A DNA stretch of 26,076 nt from positions 1-26,076 of the forward strand of contig JAZNOQ010000025.1 of the NCBI GenBank assembly GCA_045589215.1, read 5' to 3'. Below the pieces are notes generated by a model. That model saw only the letters and a program-made list of their open reading frames with translations. It ran no database searches and was not told where the DNA came from. Source of the stretch: JAZNOQ01 sp045589215. Lineage in GTDB: Bacteria > Bacillota > Clostridia > Oscillospirales > CAG-272. Made by a program: the position numbers and the translations under genes. Below are positions 6,756-13,199 of the stretch, piece after piece. How positions within the stretch are numbered: position 1 is the first letter of the stretch; every line of letters begins with the position of its first letter.

Positions 6756-8333
6756 ATGAAAAAAGAGAAAAAGCTGGATGCCAACGGGCATCGTCCATTC
6801 GGAATGCGCGATAAGGTCGCGTATGCCGCAGGTGACTTCGGATGCAATATGAGCTTTGCACTGAAGGGAACCGTTCAGACCTTCTGGCTCGTTTACATGA
6901 TGATGGAAACGGGGCTTCTGTCCATTCTTCTGCTCCTCGTTCAGATCTGGGACGCGGTCAATGATCCGCTGATCGGATCTCTGATCGACGCCGACCGAAG
7001 AAACTACAAGATGGGCAAGTTCAAGACCTATATTTTCATAGGCGCTTGCGGTCTTCTTGTAGCCGGTGCCGCTGTCTTTCTTCCCTTCCCGAAGGCGAAT
7101 GTCGTCGTCAAGGCGATCCTCTTCGTCGTCGGATACATCATCTGGGACGCTTGCTACACGATCGCCAACGTTCCCTACGGCTCAATGCTTCCGCTGATCA
7201 CCCCCGATAAGATCCAGCAGGCAGAGCTTTCCACCTGGCGCTCGATCGGCTCGATGGTCGGCGGTATGATCCCCGGCATCATCCTTCCGATGCTCATCTG
7301 GAAGAAGGTCACCTACGACGGCACGACCGACTTCCTAAGTAAGATCGAGATCCCCGAGGGCTTTGACAAGTCGCAATTCCTCGTAAATCCCGAGACCGGT
7401 CTTCCCTATCAGATCGGTGATCCCGTCCTCTCCCCCGCGACCGGCAAGCAGGTAGAGATCCTGCTCGGTGACCGCGTATTCTGGGCGGCTCTCATTATGG
7501 GCATTCTCGGCTTTATCGCGTTTATCTTTATGATCAGAAAGATCACCATTCGCGTGGATGAAAGCTCGGTCAAGACGAACGAGGGCGGCACGAAGATCAA
7601 CATCTTTAGAGCGTTCGGCAAGTTTATGAGAAACCGTCCCGCAGTCGGCGCGACCGTTGCGGCAATGGGTATGTTCCTCGGTATGCAGTCTGCCACCACC
7701 GCAACCACGATCATGTTCGCGACCTACTTCGGTCAGGCTTCCCTTTCGGGACTTGTTCAGGTCGTCGGCTTCCTTCCGATGTTCCTCTTCATGCCCTTCA
7801 TCAAGAAGATCGTCGGCAAATTCGGAAAGAAGGAGGCGTCGGTCGTCGGCACGCTCGTTTCTCTCCTCGGTGCCCTCATTATGTTCGTATTCCCCCTCGT
7901 TCCCGATGCACTCGCACTCCCTGTCTATATGATCGGTCTCGTGTTCTTCGGCATCGGCATGGGCGTTTACACCTGCGTTTCCTGGGCACTGATGGGCGAT
8001 GCGATCGACTACAACGAATGGAAGTTCGGAACGCGCGAGGAGGGCACGGTCTACTCGCTCCACTCCTTCTTCCGTAAGCTCGCGCAGGGCGTCGGCCCCT
8101 CTGTCGTGCTTGTCGTTATGGGCGCGCTCGGTTACGTTGAGTCGCTCGGCACGATCGGTCAGTCCGCAGAGACCGCTTACAATATGTGCTGGCTCGTTGC
8201 AGGGCTTTACCTCCTCAGCGCAGTCCTTCAGTTCGTCGGCCTCGCTCTGATCTACAATCTTGACAAGAAGACCCTCGAAAAGATGAACGCAGAGCTTGCG
8301 TCCCGCAAGGCTACCGACTCGGAAGAGGCTTGA
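6756..8333 (+). CDS. GPH-family glycoside/uronide:cation symporter
   Basis: The protein is 525 residues from the RBS-supported start. It belongs to the glycoside-pentoside-hexuronide:cation symporter family (MelB, UidB, YicJ relatives) within the major facilitator superfamily. The N-terminal block GMRDKVAYAAGDFGCNM and the block WDAVNDPLIGSLIDADRR followed by GKFKTYI are diagnostic. About twelve hydrophobic helices can be seen, with a longer hydrophilic loop at roughly residues 190-240 (DFLSKIEIPEGFDKS region). It probably imports an oligosaccharide or glucuronide with Na+ or H+. The GH2 enzyme next door and uxaC on the other side support a glycoside or uronide as cargo; specificity is inferred. 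A terminator-like hairpin follows. Confidence 0.92.
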   Translation: MKKEKKLDANGHRPFGMRDKVAYAAGDFGCNMSFALKGTVQTFWLVYMMMETGLLSILLLLVQIWDAVNDPLIGSLIDADRRNYKMGKFKTYIFIGACGLLVAGAAVFLPFPKANVVVKAILFVVGYIIWDACYTIANVPYGSMLPLITPDKIQQAELSTWRSIGSMVGGMIPGIILPMLIWKKVTYDGTTDFLSKIEIPEGFDKSQFLVNPETGLPYQIGDPVLSPATGKQVEILLGDRVFWAALIMGILGFIAFIFMIRKITIRVDESSVKTNEGGTKINIFRAFGKFMRNRPAVGATVAAMGMFLGMQSATTATTIMFATYFGQASLSGLVQVVGFLPMFLFMPFIKKIVGKFGKKEASVVGTLVSLLGALIMFVFPLVPDALALPVYMIGLVFFGIGMGVYTCVSWALMGDAIDYNEWKFGTREEGTVYSLHSFFRKLAQGVGPSVVLVVMGALGYVESLGTIGQSAETAYNMCWLVAGLYLLSAVLQFVGLALIYNLDKKTLEKMNAELASRKATDSEEA

Positions 8334-8344
8334 TCCCGACTGTT

Positions 8345-8379
8345 ACGGCGTCCGACTCACAGAGATCGGGCGCCGTTTC
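8345..8379 (+). terminator. Terminator after the symporter gene
   Basis: ACGGCGTCCGA (8345-8355) pairs with TCGGGCGCCGT (8366-8376) as an 11-bp stem with one G-T pair, followed by TTTCT. The T-tract is short, so termination may be partial. Confidence 0.6.
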
Positions 8380-8397
8380 TGAAAAAAAACCGAAAAT

Positions 8398-8458
8398 TTT
8401 ACATTCACTTCATATTGGAGCTTTATAATAAACCCATATACCACAGAGAAACGGAGAA
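8398..8458 (+). promoter_or_regulatory. Probable promoter and RBS of the GH2 gene
   Basis: TATAAT at 8424-8429 lies downstream of TTTACA at 8398-8403, but with a long 20-bp spacer. A purine-rich RBS (ACGGAGAAAG, 8451-8460) precedes the GTG start at 8465. Some transcription may also come from the symporter gene. Confidence 0.5.
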
Positions 8459-8464
8459 AGAAAC

Positions 8465-10753
8465 GTGAGAAATATTTTGAACCTGAACGAGGGTTGGCTG
8501 TTCGTAAAGGACACGGCAGACGTCTCGATCCAAAGCGGAGAGACCGTAACCCTTCCCCACACCTGGAATGCCGCAGACGGCCATGACGGCGGCAATGATT
8601 ACTTCCGTGGCTCCTGCCTCTACAAAAAAACGTTGAAGAAGGCAGAGCTGCCTATGGCGGACTGTTACTACCTTGAGCTTCGTGGCGCAAATTCCTCCGC
8701 GGACGTCTACGCGAACGGCGAAAAGCTCGCACACCATGACGGCGGATATTCGACCTTTCGCGTAGATCTCACAGAGAAGCTGACGGACGAAACCGAGATC
8801 GCCGTCGTCGTCGACAACGCTCCGAGCGAAGCGGTCTACCCGCAGATGGCAGACTTCACCTTCTACGGCGGTCTTTACCGAGACGTCAATCTGATCGCGG
8901 TGAACAAAGCGCACTTCGATCTCGATTACTACGGCGGAAGCGGTCTCAAGATCACCCCCACCGTCACGGGTAAGGACGCATCGGTCGAGGTCGAGGTGTT
9001 CACCACCGCCCTCTCAGACGGTCAGAAGCTCGTCTACACGGTCTACGATAAGGACGAGAACGAGATCGATCGGATCGAATCGACCGACAAGAAGGTGACC
9101 TTCGAGCTAAAGGACGTTCACCTCTGGAACGGCAGAAAGGATCCCTACCTCTACTGCTGCGAGGTCGAGATCGTCGAAAACGGCGAAACGCTCGACAACG
9201 TCTGCAATCGCTTCGGTTGCCGCAGCTTTAAGATCGATCCCGACAACGGCTTTATCCTGAACGGAGAGGAGTATCCCCTCCGCGGCGTATCCCGCCATCA
9301 GGACAGACTCGGCGTCGGAAACGCACTCCTCCCCGCGCATCACCGTGAGGACATCGATCTCATTATGGAGGTCGGCGCGACCACCATCCGTCTCGCACAC
9401 TATCAGCACGATCAGTATTTCTACGATCTCTGTGACGAGAAGGGCCTCGTGATCTGGGCGGAGATCCCCTACATCTCGAAGCATATGCCCGGCGGGCGCG
9501 AGAACACGATCTCGCAGATGAAGGAGCTCATTACACAGAACTATAACCACCCCTCGATCGTCGTATGGGGTCTCTCGAACGAGATCTCGATCGGCGGATC
9601 GGACGAGGATCTGCTCGAAAACCACCGCATCCTGAACGATCTCGTTCACGAAATGGATAAGACCCGTCTCACCACGATCGCGGCAGTCTCGATGTGCAAG
9701 ATGGACGATCCCTATCTCCTGATCCCCGATGTCGTCTCCTACAACCACTACTTCGGCTGGTACGGCGGCAACACATCAATGAACGGCCCGTGGTTCGATA
9801 AATTCCACGAAACTCACCCCACGATCCCGATCGGCTGCTCTGAGTACGGCTGCGAAGCGCTGAATTGGCACCCGAGCGACCCGAAGCAGGGCGACTACAC
9901 CGAAGAATATCAGGCGTATTACCATGAGGAACTGATCAAGCAGCTCTTCACCCGCAAATATATGTGGGCAACGCACGTCTGGAATATGTTTGACTTCGGC
10001 GCAGACGCAAGAGCCGAGGGCGGAGAAAACGGACAGAACCACAAGGGTCTCGTCACGATGGACAGAAAGTACAAGAAGGATGCCTTCTACGCATATAAGG
10101 CGTGGCTCGTTTCTCCCGACGTCGATCCCTTCGTCCATCTGTGCGGTAAGCGCTACGTTGATCGCGTGGAGGACGTAACGAAGGTCACGGTCTATTCGAA
10201 CCTCCCCGAGGTCGAGCTATTCGTCAACGGCGAGAGCATCGGCAAAAAGACTGCCGAGGACCACTTCTTCTACTTTGACGTCCCGAACGTCGGTGAAAGC
10301 ACGATCGTCGCAAGGGCGGGCGAGCTTTCGGACGAGGGCAAGATCCGTAAGGTAGCCGAGCGAAATATGGACTACGTGCTCAGAGAAGTCGGCGCGGTGC
10401 TGAATTGGTTCGACGTGGTTGAGGTCGAGGGCAGATTCTCGATCAACGACAAGATCTCCGACATTATGGAGTCGAAGCGCGGCAAGATGTGGTTCCTGGG
10501 TGTTGGTCTGAAGATCAAGAAAAAGATGGATGCAAAGAAGAAGAGCGAAAAAGACGGCGAGAAGAAGTCAGGCGGCTTTGACGTCGATCTGAAGGGCGGC
10601 AATATGGGCGGAATGATGGAAATGCTCGGTGGCTTCAGCGTTCTTCGCCTGTCCTCCATGATGGGTATGATGGGCGTCACCTTCACGAAGGAAGAGCTTC
10701 TGAAGATGAATAAAAAGCTTAACCGCATCAAGAAACCGAAGAAAAAGAATTAA
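8465..10753 (+). CDS. Glycoside hydrolase family 2 enzyme with an extra C-terminal domain
   Basis: The 762-residue protein has the GH2 layout: a sugar-binding beta-sandwich (about 10-145), an immunoglobulin-like domain (150-255) and a TIM barrel (258-550). The acid/base is E373 in GLSNEIS and the nucleophile E460 in GCSEYGCE. The family covers beta-galactosidase and beta-glucuronidase. N525-H526-K527, in the position of the N-x-K motif of beta-glucuronidases, is compatible with uronide substrates, but similar triplets occur in other GH2 enzymes. No signal peptide is seen, so it acts on imported substrate. After a short Ig-like domain (560-620) comes an unusual tail: D-I-M motif near 665, a lysine-rich stretch (682-702), a Gly/Met-rich segment (710-738) and a basic helix to the end. 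The function of that tail is unknown. Confidence 0.9.
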   Translation: MRNILNLNEGWLFVKDTADVSIQSGETVTLPHTWNAADGHDGGNDYFRGSCLYKKTLKKAELPMADCYYLELRGANSSADVYANGEKLAHHDGGYSTFRVDLTEKLTDETEIAVVVDNAPSEAVYPQMADFTFYGGLYRDVNLIAVNKAHFDLDYYGGSGLKITPTVTGKDASVEVEVFTTALSDGQKLVYTVYDKDENEIDRIESTDKKVTFELKDVHLWNGRKDPYLYCCEVEIVENGETLDNVCNRFGCRSFKIDPDNGFILNGEEYPLRGVSRHQDRLGVGNALLPAHHREDIDLIMEVGATTIRLAHYQHDQYFYDLCDEKGLVIWAEIPYISKHMPGGRENTISQMKELITQNYNHPSIVVWGLSNEISIGGSDEDLLENHRILNDLVHEMDKTRLTTIAAVSMCKMDDPYLLIPDVVSYNHYFGWYGGNTSMNGPWFDKFHETHPTIPIGCSEYGCEALNWHPSDPKQGDYTEEYQAYYHEELIKQLFTRKYMWATHVWNMFDFGADARAEGGENGQNHKGLVTMDRKYKKDAFYAYKAWLVSPDVDPFVHLCGKRYVDRVEDVTKVTVYSNLPEVELFVNGESIGKKTAEDHFFYFDVPNVGESTIVARAGELSDEGKIRKVAERNMDYVLREVGAVLNWFDVVEVEGRFSINDKISDIMESKRGKMWFLGVGLKIKKKMDAKKKSEKDGEKKSGGFDVDLKGGNMGGMMEMLGGFSVLRLSSMMGMMGVTFTKEELLKMNKKLNRIKKPKKKN

Positions 10754-10769
10754 ATCAAAATGAAGAAAC

Positions 10770-10804
10770 GGGCTGTCTCACCGAGGTGAGACAGCCCATT
10801 TTTT
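10770..10804 (+). terminator. GGGCTGTCTCA-type terminator, copy 1
   Basis: GGGCTGTCTCACC (10770-10782) pairs perfectly with GGTGAGACAGCCC (10785-10797) and is followed by ATTTTTT. It is a strong rho-independent terminator for the GH2 gene. The same stem sequence recurs at 11805 and at both ends of the 18701-18882 element. Confidence 0.92.
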
Positions 10805-10859
10805 ATATCTTTATTCTGCGATCCGTGTCAAAGCCCGCAAGTTCGACATAAAATAGCAC

Positions 10860-10894
10860 AAGGGAACATTTCCCTTATACTGATCATAGGAGGT
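10860..10894 (+). promoter_or_regulatory. Possible promoter, palindrome and RBS of the DUF11 gene
   Basis: A perfect 7-bp inverted repeat, AAGGGAA and TTTCCCTT around CAT (10860-10876), abuts a TATACT box (10876-10881). No clear -35 box is seen, so the palindrome may be an operator. AGGAGGT (10888-10894) is a perfect RBS for the ATG at 10900. Confidence 0.55.
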
Positions 10895-10899
10895 AAATT

Positions 10900-11754
10900 A
10901 TGGCAATTTTTTCGAATCAGGCAACCTTGACCTACAACGGAACCACGACAAGCTCGAATATCGCCTACGGCGAGATCCTCGATATTCTCACGGCAAGTAA
11001 GACCTCTGTTGAGGCAAGCTATACCCTCGGCACACTCGTGACCTACGTCGTTACCCTGCGCAACACGGGAACCGCAACGCTTTCGGGGCTGACGGTATCG
11101 GACGACCTCGGCGGCTATGACGTCGGCGGCACGACCGTCTATCCTCTCACCTACGAGGAGGGCTCGGTTACCCTCTTTCTTGACGGTGTGCTTCAGCCCC
11201 CGCCAACCGTTACGGCAGGACCGCCCCTTTCGGTCAGCGGCATCAACGTTTCGGGCGGCAGTGACGCCGTTCTCATCTATCAGGCACGCGTAAACACCTT
11301 CGCGAGCCCCGCAACGGACGGTATCATCGTGAACACCGCAACCGTCACGGGAACAGGACTCAGCGCACCCGTCACGGCAACCGCAACAACGCCCGCAGCG
11401 TCCTCTCCGCTTCTCACGATCTCGAAGTCGATCAGCCCGACGCAGGTGGTGGACAATGACCGCGTGACCTACACCTTCGTCATTCAGAACTTCGGCAACG
11501 AGCCCGTCGTCGCAACCGATAACGCCGCCGTCAGTGACACCTTCGACCCGATCCTTTCGGCACTCACAGTCACGCTCGACGGCGCAGTCTGGACCGAAGG
11601 GACGGAGTACAGTTACGACGAGCAGACGGGGCTTTTCACCACGACCCCGGGGCAGATCGTCGTCCCCGCCGCGACCTATACGCAGGATCCCGTAACAGGT
11701 GCCTATACGGTCTCTCCCGGCACGGTCACCCTTTCGGTAACGGGTACGATCTGA
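10900..11754 (+). CDS. DUF11 repeat protein without signal peptide
   Basis: The 284-residue protein consists of two DUF11-type beta-sandwich repeats, about 27-160 and 168-283. Each begins with a K-S-x-x-x-T/S strand followed by (V/Y)TYxxxxxNxGxxxxxxxxVxD (first: TYVVTLRNTGT; second: TYTFVIQNFGN). DUF11 modules are usually found in cell-surface proteins, yet here there is no signal peptide, no LPXTG or other sorting motif and no transmembrane helix. The N-terminus (MAIFSNQATLTYNG) goes straight into the fold. Thr, Val and Ala dominate, as in surface-assembled beta proteins. Its role is unknown; non-classical export or an intracellular or spore-associated assembly are possible. Confidence 0.8.
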   Translation: MAIFSNQATLTYNGTTTSSNIAYGEILDILTASKTSVEASYTLGTLVTYVVTLRNTGTATLSGLTVSDDLGGYDVGGTTVYPLTYEEGSVTLFLDGVLQPPPTVTAGPPLSVSGINVSGGSDAVLIYQARVNTFASPATDGIIVNTATVTGTGLSAPVTATATTPAASSPLLTISKSISPTQVVDNDRVTYTFVIQNFGNEPVVATDNAAVSDTFDPILSALTVTLDGAVWTEGTEYSYDEQTGLFTTTPGQIVVPAATYTQDPVTGAYTVSPGTVTLSVTGTI

Positions 11755-11804
11755 GCGGCATTATGCCATCGGCTTCTTGAAGTATAAAAAGCAAATTGTA
11801 AAAG

Positions 11805-11832
11805 GGGCTGTCTCACCTCTGTGAGACAGCCC
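11805..11832. terminator. GGGCTGTCTCA-type terminator, copy 2
   Basis: GGGCTGTCTCAC (11805-11816) pairs perfectly with GTGAGACAGCCC (11821-11832). It lies between the ends of the convergent DUF11 and EamA genes. On the minus strand it is followed by CTTTTAC, so it mainly serves the EamA gene; the plus-strand T-tract is weak. Confidence 0.8.
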
Positions 11833-11846
11833 GCGTTTATTGATTT

Positions 11847-12797
11847 TCAAAAAACATTCATTACAACAATGCCGACGAGGGCAACGATCACGCCGATCAC
11901 CCTGCGGCGCGTGATCCTTTCTCCGAAGAAAAGCTGTGCCACAAGGGCGTTCAGCACAAGGCTTCCTGCCTTGATCAGCGGATACATCACCTGCGAGGAC
12001 ATTCCGTAGGAGCTTGTTGCCTCGGTTTGGAAATAAGCCGCAATGAACATACACGCCGCCATCATAGCGATAAACCAAAAGGTTTTTTTCAGCGGCGCAA
12101 GGCACGGGGAACGATCCAAAGCTCCTTCCGCCTTCATTTTAGACACGGTGATACACTGATACACAGCAAAAAAGGCAATCAGGAATACGCTCGCGATCAC
12201 ATACGTGTAAAAATGGTAGATCGACTGCGGATACTCGACGCCCGCGAGCGCATCCGCAGAGGAATAATAATGCTTGTAAAGCTGCTGGGAAAAGCTGACG
12301 GTTCCCTCTCCAACGGCGGAAAGGATCGGCAAGAGAATAACCCAAAAGCTTTTTTTCTTCCGAACGGTCTTTCCCCCACCCGCAAGAATGACGGTCGCAA
12401 GAATGACGACGAGGAAGCCAAGCACCTTCGGGATGCGGAGGCGCTCCCAATCAAGAACATGACAAAGCACGGCGGGAATGATCGAGCCGATCGTCAGCAT
12501 CACGTCCATCGTGACCATCGTACAATGTCGGATCGCAAGGATCCAGGAGGAGATGTAAACGGCGTTCGCCGCACCGACGAGAAGGCAGATCGCCGCCATA
12601 CCGCCGTCAAGTGCGAGGAAGCTCCACGCATTGTCTATGGCGATGGGAATGAGCCCGATCGGGATGCAGATCAGCATCCTCATAAGGGTAAACAGAACAG
12701 CATCGCCCGTGTTACCCACAAAAATACTCGTCTTCTTTCCGAGGAAGCCCTTTAATGTCAGGAAGATGAGTGACATCGAAACGAATAAATATGCCAT
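11847..12797 (-). CDS. EamA/DMT-family membrane transporter
   Basis: The 316-residue, very hydrophobic protein has about ten predicted helices in two five-helix halves, the layout of drug/metabolite transporters. The last helix pair (VMYPLIKAGSLVLNALVAQLFFGERITRR followed by VIGVIVALVGIVVM) matches the EamA C-terminal signature, including the FGE-R-T-(R/K) loop. Substrates of this family range from amino acids and nucleotides to drugs, so no substrate is proposed. Start ATG is preceded by GGGAG. It is monocistronic, with its own promoter. Confidence 0.88.
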   Translation of the reverse strand: MAYLFVSMSLIFLTLKGFLGKKTSIFVGNTGDAVLFTLMRMLICIPIGLIPIAIDNAWSFLALDGGMAAICLLVGAANAVYISSWILAIRHCTMVTMDVMLTIGSIIPAVLCHVLDWERLRIPKVLGFLVVILATVILAGGGKTVRKKKSFWVILLPILSAVGEGTVSFSQQLYKHYYSSADALAGVEYPQSIYHFYTYVIASVFLIAFFAVYQCITVSKMKAEGALDRSPCLAPLKKTFWFIAMMAACMFIAAYFQTEATSSYGMSSQVMYPLIKAGSLVLNALVAQLFFGERITRRRVIGVIVALVGIVVMNVF

Positions 12798-12810
12798 AAT
12801 AAACTCCCGG

Positions 12811-12876
12811 GGACGGAAGGTCCGTCCAAAACATCAACTACCGCTCTATTATAGCAAAAGCTTCTCCGATTTGCAA
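12811..12876 (-). promoter_or_regulatory. EamA promoter and leader palindrome
   Basis: On the minus strand TTGCAA (12871-12876), a 17-bp spacer and TATAAT (12848-12853) form a strong promoter. Between it and the start codon lies a perfect 7-bp inverted repeat, GGACGGA/TCCGTCC with a 3-bp loop (12811-12827), placed where a repressor site or leader hairpin would act. Confidence 0.75.
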
Positions 12877-13026
12877 TATTGATTTTCAAAAAAAATATCG
12901 ATTTTTACTTTACACAAAATTATTTGAAGAAAAACAGCGAAAAAAGCCGTATAAGTATATAGGGGGGTACAAAACGCTCTCGCTTCTCAGGCAGACATCC
13001 AAATATAGCACAAAAATACAGAAAGG

Positions 13027-13078
13027 AGGAACTGTGCAAAACGCACAAAGAAGAAAAGGAACTGTGCAAAATGCACAA
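13027..13078. repeat. Two 22-bp direct repeats with palindromic cores
   Basis: The unit AGGAACTGTGCAAAA(C/T)GCACAA occurs at 13027-13048 and 13057-13078, exactly 30 bp apart with one mismatch. Each holds a TGTGC...GCACA inverted repeat. They lie in the 402-bp gap between the divergent EamA and metzincin genes. A GTG-started 25-codon frame (13034-13111) with an AGGAGG before it runs through both copies and ends in the -35 box of the next promoter; I do not regard it as a proven gene. The rest of the gap (12877-13020) is A/T-rich, with a run of six Gs near 12961 and no gene seen. Confidence 0.6.
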
Positions 13079-13107
13079 GTGAGAAGCTGCCCTGCCGAAA
13101 GCCGTTG

Positions 13108-13194
13108 TTGACAACCCCCTACGCCTTATGCTATAATGAAAGCGTAAGGCGAAACGTAACAAACACCTGAACCCACGGAACAAAGAAAGAGAGG
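13108..13194 (+). promoter_or_regulatory. Promoter and RBS of the metzincin effector operon
   Basis: TTGACA (13108-13113), an 18-bp spacer and TATAAT (13132-13137) form a strong promoter. The inverted repeat CGCCTTA (13122-13128) and TAAGGCG (13145-13151) brackets the -10 box and could be an operator. GAGAGG (13189-13194) precedes the ATG at 13200. Confidence 0.8.
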
Positions 13195-13199
13195 TTATT

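Noticed and set aside
13027..13078. Possible CRISPR repeats
   Set aside because: There are only two units with an 8-bp gap and no spacers of usable length or cas genes anywhere in the window.
13034..13111. 25-codon GTG-start frame before the metzincin gene
   Set aside because: It has an RBS-like AGGAGG, but the spacing is short, the encoded sequence is just the direct repeat, and it ends inside a promoter. It is kept as a finding, not called as a gene.
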